Shown here: positions 14,584 through 22,859 of the stretch, in pieces
Numbering within the stretch: position 1 is the first letter of the stretch
How the letters are laid out: each line of letters begins with the position of its first letter
Source: Akkermansiaceae bacterium
GTDB lineage: Bacteria; Verrucomicrobiota; Verrucomicrobiia; Verrucomicrobiales; Akkermansiaceae
DNA length: 64,000 bases
NCBI GenBank assembly: GCA_024233135.1
Contig: JACKPZ010000005.1
Location: 62,001-126,000 of the forward strand
Direction: 5' to 3'
Notes under the pieces: model-generated
What the model saw: the letters and a program-made list of their open reading frames with translations, nothing else
What the model was told of the DNA's origin: nothing
The model's database searches: none
Made by a program: the position numbers and the translations under genes

Positions 14584-17157
14584 TCACTCGATGAAATCGT
14601 TGCCGCCGCGATCGCGCCGGGGTGTGTTTTCCGGGCGGGTGTTGTTGGCCCCGCGTCGTTTCGGGATTTCGAGTTCCGGGTTTTCCGGTGCGAGTTCGAC
14701 GCCGAGGCTGCGGGTCCATTCGGCGAGGTCGGATGCGAGGGAAATCTGATCGCGGATGCTCTCGGCAACGGCGGTCTGACCGGCCTTCTGCGCATCGGTG
14801 GCGGCGGTTTCGAGGCGCGGGACGAAAGCGTCGCGGATCTTGCGCGCATCCGTGGCGAACGCGGAGTCGATCTCCGCCTGCTTGCGCGCCGCGTAGGAGG
14901 CGATGGACGCCATTTTCTCGGACAACTTGACGCCGCTCTCTTCCGGGACGCTGGCGGGCACCCGGTTGTCCTCCACCGAGTTGATGAGCTTGCTGACCTG
15001 TTCACCCCACATGTCCTGATCGGTGCTGCTGAGATTTCGCAGCCATCCGCCGAGGTCCCAGGTGAAGGTCTTTGCGTTGCTTTCGAGATCCTTGGAGCGT
15101 TTCGTTTCCAGGTTGGCGAGGAGTTCCCGGGCCTTGTCCGTGAGCGAGGAAATGTCCGCGCCGGAAGGTTTTTCCGATGGGTTTTCCGCGGTTTGTGATC
15201 GCGAATCGCTGCTCCACTCGATGACGAAGCCGGACGCCGGTTCGCCACGGTCGCGGGGGCCCCATCCATGGCCCGGCGCGAGGGCGAGCGCGGCATCGTC
15301 CGATGCCTCGCCGCGGTCGGGCGCCCATTTGGCGGACGTCCAGGCTTCCCCGGTGTCCCAGCACCAGTGGTCGCCATCTCGAAATCCAGCGAGCCAGAGA
15401 CCGTTCGGCGCGTCGATGCCGGAGGTGATGGTGGATGCCGCCTCGATTTCCTCCACATTGGTGAGCACGGCGAGGTGGCCGCCGGCGGACCACGCGAGTT
15501 TCTTGGCCGCCTTCCAATCGACCTCATGGATGACCGGCAGAAACAAGCGGTTGCCGAAGCGCCGTGTGCCGGGCGGGAAGATCATCTCGCCTGACGCGAT
15601 GGATTTGCCGGCGGCCGTGAGGCGTGACTCGAGGCCTCCGGGGTTGCTGCCGTCCATGTGCCACTGGATGATGAAACCGAACGATTTGTCCGCGTTGTGG
15701 GTGCGGGCGAGCCCGTGGGTGTCAATGGAAACAAACGAGCCGATACCGGTGGGCGCCTTCGCGGGTTTCCACGCGGAGCCGTCACAGAGCGACCAGTCGC
15801 TGCGTCCGCTGCGTCCGGCGCCGATCCAGCAGCGGCCTTCCTCCGGCGCGAGCTCGGCGAGCCAGGTGACATCGGTGGTGCCGCTCGGGGCGGCGAGGTG
15901 TCCGCCGAGTTCGCGGGCGTAGCGGTCGGCATCGAACCAGCTCATCGGCCGGTTGAGAAAGACGTAGAACGAATCGCCTGCGGTCCGCGAGCCGGCTGGC
16001 ATTTCGGAACGGTCTCCGGATGCGAGAGCGCTCCGCAGCCGGGCGATCGACTCCTCGGTGGTCTCCGAGTCGGAAACGCCGCTTCCGTCCGTGCCGTTCG
16101 CGGCCTGCTGATTCCTCATCTCCTCGAGCTTGGCTTCACGCTTGAGCCTTGCTTCCTCGAGCGCCTTCCTGCGGGCGGCGTCGTTGGACTCGGCGGTCTG
16201 CTTGTTGTCGCGGTCCCGCTGCGCCTGGGCCTTCTTCAGCTCGCCCCACACGAAGTAGATGGTGACGAGCAGCAGGGCGATGATGAACAAATTGCGGACG
16301 AGGTGACCGCCGGACGGGGCACCGCCCGCGGCGGCGGACTGTGGCACCGGTTTCGCGTCGGGAGCGGCACCCGGCGCGCGGCCGATCGCGGACGTGCCCT
16401 TGCCGCCCGCGGGTGCGAGAACCGCCCGGCTGCCCTTGCCGGATTGGAACTCTTCGATCGCGGCGAGCAGCGAGGCGGCATCCTTGAACGAGCCGTCGCC
16501 GTTTTCCACCGCCTTGCGGACGATGCCGTCGAGCGCCGGCTTGCAGCCGCAGATTTCCGATGGCGGCGGAGCGTCGTCCGTGCGTGCCCGGCCGGTGAGC
16601 AGTTCGTAAAGGATCACCCCGATCGCCCGGACGTCGTCCTTCGGCTTGATCACCGAGGCGTCACGGGTGCCGAAGCCGCCGATCTTGGGCGTCACGTCCG
16701 GCGTGAGCAGCACGCTCGCGCGCCGCAGGTTGCCGTGCACCACCTGGTTCTGGTGGGCGTAGACGATGCCCTTGGCGATGCCCTCCACGAGCGGCACGGC
16801 GGTCGCCGGATCGATCGCCTTGCCTTCCGACGAATGCGCCAGCGTCTTGCCATGCACATATTCCGATACCTGGTAGAGCATGCCGCCCGCGTCGCCGGAG
16901 TCGAACACGGTGATCAGGTTCGGGTGTTTGAGTTTCGCCATTTGTTTTGCGCCGGCCTCGATTCCGGCGCGGAACACCGGATCCTCGCTGCGTTCGACAG
17001 ACCACACCGAGACCGCGACCTCGCGGTCGAGCGCGCGCTGGCGGGCCTTGAAGACGATCGGCTCCTCGCCCGAGTTCAGCGGTGCCTCGAAGTCGAGCTG
17101 GGGGATCAGGGCGGAAACGACGGCAAGGTCGGGAAATGGCGGCGGAGTATCTGGCAT
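14584..17157 (-). CDS. Membrane pseudokinase with two C-type-lectin-like domains
   Basis: An 857-residue paralogue of the neighbouring kinase with a degenerate catalytic domain (about residues 20-240). VAIK has become VAVS (Ser50), HRD has become HGN (141-143) with Lys and Asn of the loop changed to Arg145 and Ser148, and DFG has become GFG (161-163). Fold markers such as KLKHPNLITVFDSG and IGVILYELLTG remain. A Gly/Ala-rich linker leads to one membrane helix (NLFIIALLLVTIYFVW, about 289-304) and a charged coiled coil (about 308-350). Two C-type-lectin-like domains follow (about 397-499 and 538-648; GGHLA, CWIGAGRSG, LWLAGFRDGD and W-x-G motifs), then a helical domain shared with the active kinase. 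It is likely a sensor or scaffold that cannot phosphorylate. Confidence 0.88.
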   Translation of the reverse strand: MPDTPPPFPDLAVVSALIPQLDFEAPLNSGEEPIVFKARQRALDREVAVSVWSVERSEDPVFRAGIEAGAKQMAKLKHPNLITVFDSGDAGGMLYQVSEYVHGKTLAHSSEGKAIDPATAVPLVEGIAKGIVYAHQNQVVHGNLRRASVLLTPDVTPKIGGFGTRDASVIKPKDDVRAIGVILYELLTGRARTDDAPPPSEICGCKPALDGIVRKAVENGDGSFKDAASLLAAIEEFQSGKGSRAVLAPAGGKGTSAIGRAPGAAPDAKPVPQSAAAGGAPSGGHLVRNLFIIALLLVTIYFVWGELKKAQAQRDRDNKQTAESNDAARRKALEEARLKREAKLEEMRNQQAANGTDGSGVSDSETTEESIARLRSALASGDRSEMPAGSRTAGDSFYVFLNRPMSWFDADRYARELGGHLAAPSGTTDVTWLAELAPEEGRCWIGAGRSGRSDWSLCDGSAWKPAKAPTGIGSFVSIDTHGLARTHNADKSFGFIIQWHMDGSNPGGLESRLTAAGKSIASGEMIFPPGTRRFGNRLFLPVIHEVDWKAAKKLAWSAGGHLAVLTNVEEIEAASTITSGIDAPNGLWLAGFRDGDHWCWDTGEAWTSAKWAPDRGEASDDAALALAPGHGWGPRDRGEPASGFVIEWSSDSRSQTAENPSEKPSGADISSLTDKARELLANLETKRSKDLESNAKTFTWDLGGWLRNLSSTDQDMWGEQVSKLINSVEDNRVPASVPEESGVKLSEKMASIASYAARKQAEIDSAFATDARKIRDAFVPRLETAATDAQKAGQTAVAESIRDQISLASDLAEWTRSLGVELAPENPELEIPKRRGANNTRPENTPRRDRGGNDFIE

Positions 17158-17184
17158 GGGGAGCGGAAATCCTGCGGGGGCCTG

Positions 17185-18627
17185 TCAACCGAGAGGGGCG
17201 TGATATACGAGCCACTCGGGGAGTTTGATCAGGGAATTGTAAAGCATGTGCAACGCGATGGTGGCGGCGAGCGATCCGGTGGCAGAATAAAGGAATGCAC
17301 AGGAAACGCCGAAAATCCAGACGCTGGCGAGACCGTAGCCGTCGTAGAAGTGAAGAATGGTGAAGATTCCGGAAGAAAGCACCGCCCCGGCCAATAAACC
17401 CATCCGATTGCGGAATGATTGGAACAAAATGCCGCGGTAGAGGATTTCCTCCGAGAGCGGAGCGAGGATGCAGGCCGAGACCACCGCAAAAACCAGTCCC
17501 CACAAGCCGGCGTCGCCGGCGCTCAGGCCGCCGCCGGGTTCGCTGGCGCTGGACGCCCCGAGCGTCTGGCTGAGGACTTGGTCGATCAACATCAGCAGCG
17601 CCGTCCAGCCGAAGACCAGACCCGGCGCGAATCCGCGGTTCAGCCCCAGCGAGCGGACGATGTGCGAGGGCCGGCGGAACAACAGCGCCAGCGCGATGAC
17701 CGTGGGCAGCACGCGAGCCGCGGAGTCGAGCAGGATGCCGGCCAGCGGCGGCAGGTCCGGCAGCGCGGTGATGCCGATTTCCAAGGTGGTGGTGAAACCG
17801 ATCCACGCCAGAGTGGCGACGAGGAACACCACCAGTCCGAGCCTCATCGGCCATGCCGCGGCGTAGCCCGAGGGCCGGGCGCGAAAGGCGTGGAAGGTCC
17901 GGCGGAGGGTCATCGGCAGGAACAACAGGCCGGCAAGTCCGGTGAGCCATACGAAACCCCGCGCGCCGACCGCCCGGGCGCGGATCTGCTGGAGGTCGTC
18001 GGCGTAGGCCGGGTGCCACGGCTCGGCCGGTTTGCGGTCCAGCTCGGCCGATTCCACCCAGTGGGCCTCCCACCAGGTGCCGTCGTGTTTCCGGAGCCGC
18101 TTGGATGCCGTCTCGAACTGCCCGGGCGGCCGGCTGCCGAGCGTCTGGGTGAGTACCGGCGCCACTGGCAGCCCGTCGTCCACCGCCTGCAGGATCGTCC
18201 GCACTTCCAGGCCGGCCTCGCTCATCGCCTTGCCTTTCGCCAGTTTGTCGAGGGCCTCCATCGCATGGCGGCGCGCCAGCGCGGGTTCCTCCGCCCCGGC
18301 GATCCATTTCAACCACGCCGGGTCGCCGTGCATCGCGTCGGCCAACCGCAGGTCGCGGTCGATCTTCACCAACGCGATCTCCTCGGTGCCCGGCGCGTAG
18401 GTGTCCGAGCCGGAGAAATAGTGGTCCCACAGCCAGATCCCGAGCACGAAGGCGAGCAGCGCGATGAACGGCTCGGGGTAGTCCCGCCGCAGGATCGTCC
18501 GGTAGGGGTTGCGAGGGGACCCCAAGCTGGTGGGCTCGTAGGAAATGGCGCGGAAGTCTCCCGAATGAGTGAATTTTTTACAAGAAAATCTTAAATTTTT
18601 GAAAATTCGGACTTTCACAATTTCCAA
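17185..18627 (-). CDS. CPBP-family intramembrane metalloprotease, long N-terminal form
   Basis: A membrane protease of the CPBP (Abi/Rce1-like) family. The catalytic core is in the last ~180 residues: SEEILYRG (the EExxxR motif), FTILHFYDG (His ligand) and ALHMLYN (second His). A ~200-residue N-terminal region before the core is unusual; it has one early membrane helix (FIALLAFVLGIWLWDHYF) and a soluble segment. The start is uncertain: 18627 is a TTG inside an AT-rich stretch, no ATG exists in the first ~75 codons, and another TTG at 18525 is possible. It diverges from a second CPBP gene at 18689. Confidence 0.82.
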   Translation of the reverse strand: MEIVKVRIFKNLRFSCKKFTHSGDFRAISYEPTSLGSPRNPYRTILRRDYPEPFIALLAFVLGIWLWDHYFSGSDTYAPGTEEIALVKIDRDLRLADAMHGDPAWLKWIAGAEEPALARRHAMEALDKLAKGKAMSEAGLEVRTILQAVDDGLPVAPVLTQTLGSRPPGQFETASKRLRKHDGTWWEAHWVESAELDRKPAEPWHPAYADDLQQIRARAVGARGFVWLTGLAGLLFLPMTLRRTFHAFRARPSGYAAAWPMRLGLVVFLVATLAWIGFTTTLEIGITALPDLPPLAGILLDSAARVLPTVIALALLFRRPSHIVRSLGLNRGFAPGLVFGWTALLMLIDQVLSQTLGASSASEPGGGLSAGDAGLWGLVFAVVSACILAPLSEEILYRGILFQSFRNRMGLLAGAVLSSGIFTILHFYDGYGLASVWIFGVSCAFLYSATGSLAATIALHMLYNSLIKLPEWLVYHAPLG

Positions 18628-18640
18628 ACGGAATTTTCAT
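18571..18640. promoter_or_regulatory. AT-rich divergent promoter region
   Basis: A ~70 bp AT-rich island (ATTTTTTACAAGAAAATCTT and onwards) in a very GC-rich setting, between two divergent CPBP protease genes. It probably holds the promoters for both. Boxes cannot be assigned with confidence, and the region overlaps the uncertain start of the minus-strand gene. Confidence 0.4.
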
Positions 18641-18688
18641 TGGCGCGGATCGAGCTGCTGACGCAGGGTCGGCCCTTGAGATTGCGCG

Positions 18689-19642
18689 ATGAATGACCCG
18701 ACCATCCTGATTCTGGGCGGAACCTTTTTGCTGGCGCTGCTGGTGTTCGTGATTCCGGCGAGCCTGCATGCCGCGAAGGAGCGTTCGGAAACCGGAGGGT
18801 CGGAACCCGTGGCTCCGGACGCCGGCCTGCCGCCCTTGTTTCCCGGCATTCCGAGCGACTCCTGCGAAACACCCCGGGTGGAGCCGGCTCCCACGCCGCC
18901 TCCGCTTCCCGCGGGCACGATTCCGCTCTGGCCCTACCGCCGCTTCGACATGCTTGGGATGGCGTGCGTCTTCGGGTTCTTCGCACTTCTGGTGCTTGTC
19001 TCGGCGGCGACGGCTTCGAAGGCCGGGCTCCGGATCGATGCGGGCACGCTGCTGGTGAACATCGCGTTCCAGTTCGTTCTCGCCGGCGTGGTGAGTGCGG
19101 TCATGTTCTGGAGGATCCGCCCCGCCGAGTGGCTCGGCCTGCGCTGGCGCCAATGGCCGTGGGTGTTTCTCATCGCGCCGGCCACGGTGGTCGTGATGTG
19201 GATGGTCTTCGGCGGACTCCACGCGTCCGGATACGTGAAATGGATGGAGTCGCTGGGCAGCGAGACGGTGCAGGAAACGGTGAAGCTGCTGCAGGAGTCC
19301 AAGGACCCGCTGGTGATCGGGCTGATGGCCGCCACCGCGGTGTTTGTGGCGCCGGTCTGCGAGGAGGTGGTGTTCCGCGGTTATTTCTATCCGGTGGCGA
19401 AACGATTCGCCGGCGCGTGGCCCGCGGCGTTGTGTTCGGCGATGGTTTTCGCCGCTGCGCACGGCAATCTGACCGCCCTGCTGCCCTTGTTCCTGTTCGG
19501 CCTGGCTCTCGTGTTCATCTACGAGAAAACCGGCTCCCTGTGGGCGCCCGTCGCCGTGCATTTCTGCTTCAACGGCGCGACCGTCGTCGCCCAGCTCGCC
19601 GTGCGTTATCTCGACATTCCGGTCGAACAACTGTCCCGATGA
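18689..19642 (+). CDS. CPBP-family intramembrane metalloprotease
   Basis: A 317-residue integral membrane protein. The core motifs are EEVVFRGYFY (EExxxR), MVFAAAHGN (first His) and AVHFCFN (second His). The N-terminal helix (ILILGGTFLLALLVFVIPAS) is followed by a Pro-rich cytoplasmic or periplasmic segment (about residues 30-75). In eukaryotes the family trims CAAX-prenylated proteins; in bacteria many members process or resist peptides, and the substrate here is unknown. The stop overlaps the start of thiL (ATGA), so the two are translationally coupled. Confidence 0.88.
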   Translation: MNDPTILILGGTFLLALLVFVIPASLHAAKERSETGGSEPVAPDAGLPPLFPGIPSDSCETPRVEPAPTPPPLPAGTIPLWPYRRFDMLGMACVFGFFALLVLVSAATASKAGLRIDAGTLLVNIAFQFVLAGVVSAVMFWRIRPAEWLGLRWRQWPWVFLIAPATVVVMWMVFGGLHASGYVKWMESLGSETVQETVKLLQESKDPLVIGLMAATAVFVAPVCEEVVFRGYFYPVAKRFAGAWPAALCSAMVFAAAHGNLTALLPLFLFGLALVFIYEKTGSLWAPVAVHFCFNGATVVAQLAVRYLDIPVEQLSR

Positions 19643-20529
19643 AGCTCCGCGACATCGGCGAGGACGAGTTGATCGGGCGCATCGTCGCGCTGGCCCCGCG
19701 CGATCCCGCACCGGGCGCGGGTCCCGGCGACGACTGCGCGGTGGTGGACGCGGGGACGGACCGTCTTCTACTTTTGAAAACCGACGCGCTCGTCGAGCAC
19801 GTGCATTTCCTCCCGGATGCGGATCCGCAGGCGGTGGGCTGGAAAGCCGCCGCCCGCGTGGTGTCCGATTTCGCCGCGATGGGTGGGCGGCCGGAACGCT
19901 TCCTGATCACCCTCGCGCTTCCCGCGGACACCCAGGTCGCATGGGTCGAGGCGCTCTATCAGGGCATCGGCCGCTGTCTCACGGAGTTCGGCGCACTGCT
20001 CGCCGGCGGCGAGACGTCCAGCGTGCCGGACGGCTCGGCGATGGTGATCTCGGTAGCCGCCACCGGATCGGTCGACCGCAATGGCATCGTGCGGCGCTCC
20101 GGCGCGAAAGCGGGCGACGTGTTGTTCGTCACGGGTCTGTTAGGCGGATCTCTCCGTGGCAGGCATCTCGCTTTCACGCCGCGTGTCCGCGAGGCGGAGT
20201 GGCTCGCGGCGCATTTCCAACCCACGGCGATGATGGATCTGTCCGATGGTGTGGCGAAGGACCTGCCGCGCATGGCGGCGGCCTCGGGCTGCGGATACGA
20301 GCTCAACCGCGATGCGATCCCTGTTTCCGAAGGCTGCTCGGTGGACGAAGCGCTCGGAGACGGCGAGGATTTCGAACTGCTGTTCGCGATCGCCCCGTCA
20401 CAGGTCGCCAACCTTGAGAACGCGTGGCGCGCCGAGTTTCCCGAAGTCCGGCTCACCATGATCGGCCGGATGATGGATGAGGGAACGGGTATGTCGCTCG
20501 TGGGTGGTTGGGATCACTTCGGGGCCTGA
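19639..20529 (+). CDS. thiL: Thiamine-monophosphate kinase
   Basis: ThiL uses ATP to phosphorylate thiamine phosphate to thiamine diphosphate, the last step of vitamin B1 cofactor synthesis. The 296-residue length is close to the family norm. Visible features: MKLRDIGEDELIGRI opening, PGDDCAVV (Mg/ATP binding), KTDALVEHVHF, the GWKAAARVVSDFAAMGG helix, LAGGETS, MMDLSDGVAKDL and GDGEDFELLFA. Start at 19639 by ATGA overlap with the CPBP gene. Its last 16 bp overlap the convergent HxlR gene end. No TPP riboswitch is seen upstream. Confidence 0.95.
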   Translation: MKLRDIGEDELIGRIVALAPRDPAPGAGPGDDCAVVDAGTDRLLLLKTDALVEHVHFLPDADPQAVGWKAAARVVSDFAAMGGRPERFLITLALPADTQVAWVEALYQGIGRCLTEFGALLAGGETSSVPDGSAMVISVAATGSVDRNGIVRRSGAKAGDVLFVTGLLGGSLRGRHLAFTPRVREAEWLAAHFQPTAMMDLSDGVAKDLPRMAAASGCGYELNRDAIPVSEGCSVDEALGDGEDFELLFAIAPSQVANLENAWRAEFPEVRLTMIGRMMDEGTGMSLVGGWDHFGA

Positions 20530-20885
20530 GCCTGACGAAACGCCTGCGTCCCCGGTTCCCACTTCAGGCCCCAGTCGCGCATCGCCTCAAGCACGGGTCT
20601 CAACGCGCGCCCTTTGGCGGTCAGCCGATACGCGGGATGGCGGCTGCCGTCCGCCGCGGTCGTGATTTCGATCACTCCGTGTTCGGTCAGGCGTTTCAAC
20701 CGGTCCGCGAGAATGTTTGTCGGAATGCCTTCGGGCGCCGCGGTGAAATCCTTGAACCGCTCGGCACCGAACATCAGATCGCGAACAAGCAGCAACGACC
20801 AACGGTCGCCGAACAGGTCGAGACCGCAGGCGACCGGACACGGCGAGCGACGCGCCGGCGCGGGATCGGTTTTCTTCTTGGGCAT
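20514..20885 (-). CDS. HxlR-family transcriptional regulator
   Basis: A 123-residue winged-helix DNA-binding protein. HxlR regulators sense aldehydes, redox state or other stress; the ligand here is unknown. Typical features: SPCPVACGLDLFGDRWSLLL, in which an N-terminal Cys is often the sensor; LVRDLMFGAERFKDF; IPTNILADRLKRLTEHGVI; and YRLTAKGRAL. Start at 20885. It is divergent from a DinB-like gene, and two matched inverted repeats lie between them (20912-20950), the expected place for its operator. It therefore probably regulates the DinB-like gene and perhaps itself. Confidence 0.92.
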   Translation of the reverse strand: MPKKKTDPAPARRSPCPVACGLDLFGDRWSLLLVRDLMFGAERFKDFTAAPEGIPTNILADRLKRLTEHGVIEITTAADGSRHPAYRLTAKGRALRPVLEAMRDWGLKWEPGTQAFRQAQAPK

Positions 20886-20911
20886 GGATGAGAATCGCCT
20901 TCGGATATTTT

Positions 20912-20950
20912 GCTTGCAAGTCGCAAGTAACAAGCTTGCATTTCGCAAGC
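20912..20950. promoter_or_regulatory. Two tandem inverted repeats, probable HxlR operator
   Basis: GCTTGC-AAGTC-GCAAG (20912-20927) and GCTTGC-ATTTC-GCAAGC (20934-20950) have the same architecture: 5-6 bp arms around a 5 bp spacer, starting exactly 22 bp apart, about two DNA turns. They lie between the divergent hxlR and DinB-like genes and end at the ATG of the latter (20951). Same-face placement suits binding of two dimers. Confidence 0.65.
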
Positions 20951-21532
20951 ATGAACGAAGATTCTTCGCCTTCACCGGTGCTTGCCCCTCCCGGCGCGGG
21001 TCTGCCTGCTCCCGAGTTGTTCTTCGCCAGGCTTTTGTTCGGCTGCTTCCGTAGGTCGCAGGACCGATCCGCGGTGGCTCGATTGTTGGGCGAAGAAAGG
21101 GACCGGGTCCTCGCCCTCGTCCGGCCCTTGCCGCCGGAAACCGCGGCGCGCCGCGTGCTCATCGACCGTCTCCGCGGCATGGAGGACAGCAGCCGGTTCT
21201 GGTCGCCATGGATGACCGTGGAGCACCTGCGGATCGTCAACGGTGCGGTCGCTGCGACGATGGCGGCTCTGTTGAAAGGCGATGTTCCCGCTCGCAAGGC
21301 GAGCACCGCCGACGTGAAACCCGGCGCCTGCCTCGGGGCGGACTGCGTGGATGGCTTCGAAGAGAGCTGTCGTGCGATCGAGCGGGTGGTTGCATCCGCA
21401 TCCGACCTGCGGACGCGTGCGAAATTCGCCCATCCGTGGTTCGGTCCGCTGGACGCCGCCGGCTGGCATGCGATGGCGGCGTTCCACATGCGTCTCCATC
21501 GCAAACAGATCGAGGCGATTCTACGGAGCTAG
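20951..21532 (+). CDS. DinB/YfiT-like putative metal-dependent hydrolase
   Basis: A 193-residue helical-bundle protein. DinB-like proteins are often metal-binding enzymes, some of them thiol transferases. Histidines expected to bind metal are visible in MTVEHLRIVN, in HPWFGPL and near the C-terminus in GWHAMAAFHMRLHRKQI. The start at 20951 is chosen over an upstream in-frame ATG at 20888 because the latter would cross the operator repeats. It is regulated from the same 65 bp gap as the HxlR gene and so may be induced by whatever the regulator senses. Confidence 0.75.
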   Translation: MNEDSSPSPVLAPPGAGLPAPELFFARLLFGCFRRSQDRSAVARLLGEERDRVLALVRPLPPETAARRVLIDRLRGMEDSSRFWSPWMTVEHLRIVNGAVAATMAALLKGDVPARKASTADVKPGACLGADCVDGFEESCRAIERVVASASDLRTRAKFAHPWFGPLDAAGWHAMAAFHMRLHRKQIEAILRS

Positions 21533-21583
21533 CGGGAGATTCCGGATTGTCCGCGCGGCACATCGTTTGCTAGAAACGCTGCG

Positions 21584-22843
21584 ATGAATGTGAAACCGGA
21601 CCCGCAGCGAACGATTCGCGAACTGAAGGAACTCCGCAGCCTCACCGGCGATGACGATGGCGCGCAGCGGATTGCTTTCACGGATGTCTGGGCCACGGCG
21701 AGGAAGTGGTATCGCGGCCTCACCGAGGGGCTGCCCGTCGAGGTGACCACCGATGCCGCCGGCAATGTCTGGACCACCCTGCATGGCGAGTCGCCGCGCG
21801 CGCTGCTGATCGGCGGGCACATCGACTCGGTGCCCAACGGCGGCTGGCTCGACGGCTGCCTGAACGTGCTCGCCGGCCTCGAGGTGCTGCGACGCATCGC
21901 CTCGCAATACGACGGCAAGCCGCCGGTCACCGTGCGCGTGGTCGATTGGGCGGACGAGGAGGGCGCGCGCTTCGGCAAGAGCTTGTTCGGTTCGTCCGCC
22001 TGCTCGGGAAATCTCGACATGGAGGAGGCGCGTGGACTCGTCGACAAGGACGGCATCGCCCTTCCGGACGCCATCGCGGAACACGGCATCGAGTTTGACC
22101 GGGTGCTCGATTCCGGCACCGAGCTCAAGAACGCCGCCGCATATCTCGAACTCCACATCGAGCAGGGCCCCGTGTTGCTCGATCTCGACCTGCCGCTCGG
22201 CGCGGTGCTCGGCACTTTCGGCGTGGAACGTCATGCCATCACTTTTCGTGGGCAAGCGGCGCACTCGGGCAGCACGCCGATGGACCGCCGCCGCGACGCG
22301 TTCCTCGCCGCCGCCCGGATGTCGCCGGAGATCTATCAGATCGCGGCCCGCAGCAAGGGCGGCGTCTGCACGATCGGCTCGTGCACCACGAAACCGGGCA
22401 TCGTCACCAGCGTCGTCGAGGAATGCCGCATCACGCTCGACCAACGCCATCTCGATGGGGACGCGCTCGCCCGGATGTATGCCGAGGCGCGCGAGGCGTC
22501 CGAACGGTTCGCAAGGGAAGGAAATGTCGAGGTCTCCTGGGAGAGACTGTGGCACATTCCGCCGCGGCCTTTCGACCCGGAACTCATCGATCTCTGCGAC
22601 GAAGCGATCCGTGAAACCTGCGGCACCTCACATCGGCTGCCGTCCGGCCCGCTGCACGACGCCGCCGAGGTGGCCGCTGCCGGAGTGCCGACGGTGATGA
22701 TGTTCGTCCAAAGCCTGCACGGGATTTCCCACAACAAAATCGAGGACACGAAGGAGGAACACATCGCACAATCGGTCGTCGCCCTCGACAAGCTGGCGGA
22801 CAAGGCGATCGGGTGGATTTTGAAACAGGCGGCTCGTTCGTGA
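21584..22843 (+). CDS. M20-family amidohydrolase (N-carbamoyl amino acid / allantoate type)
   Basis: A 419-residue zinc-dependent hydrolase that splits N-carbamoyl or ureido groups, releasing ammonia and CO2. Motifs: GGHIDSVPNGGWLDGCL (metal His and Asp), DEEGARFG (catalytic and metal Glu), LHIEQGPVL (metal His) and SLHGISHNKIEDTKEEHI near the end (last metal His). The dimerisation (lid) domain lies at about residues 215-330. Members include allantoate amidohydrolase, N-carbamoyl-L-amino acid hydrolase and beta-ureidopropionase; sequence alone does not choose among them. The DASS transporter starts 16 bp after it, so an uptake-and-degrade unit is plausible. Confidence 0.88.
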   Translation: MNVKPDPQRTIRELKELRSLTGDDDGAQRIAFTDVWATARKWYRGLTEGLPVEVTTDAAGNVWTTLHGESPRALLIGGHIDSVPNGGWLDGCLNVLAGLEVLRRIASQYDGKPPVTVRVVDWADEEGARFGKSLFGSSACSGNLDMEEARGLVDKDGIALPDAIAEHGIEFDRVLDSGTELKNAAAYLELHIEQGPVLLDLDLPLGAVLGTFGVERHAITFRGQAAHSGSTPMDRRRDAFLAAARMSPEIYQIAARSKGGVCTIGSCTTKPGIVTSVVEECRITLDQRHLDGDALARMYAEAREASERFAREGNVEVSWERLWHIPPRPFDPELIDLCDEAIRETCGTSHRLPSGPLHDAAEVAAAGVPTVMMFVQSLHGISHNKIEDTKEEHIAQSVVALDKLADKAIGWILKQAARS

Positions 22844-22859
22844 TACCGGGAGATCCCGC

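Noticed and set aside
19560..19640. TPP riboswitch upstream of thiL
   Set aside because: thiL overlaps the upstream gene, and no conserved THI-box element (CTGAGA) was seen.
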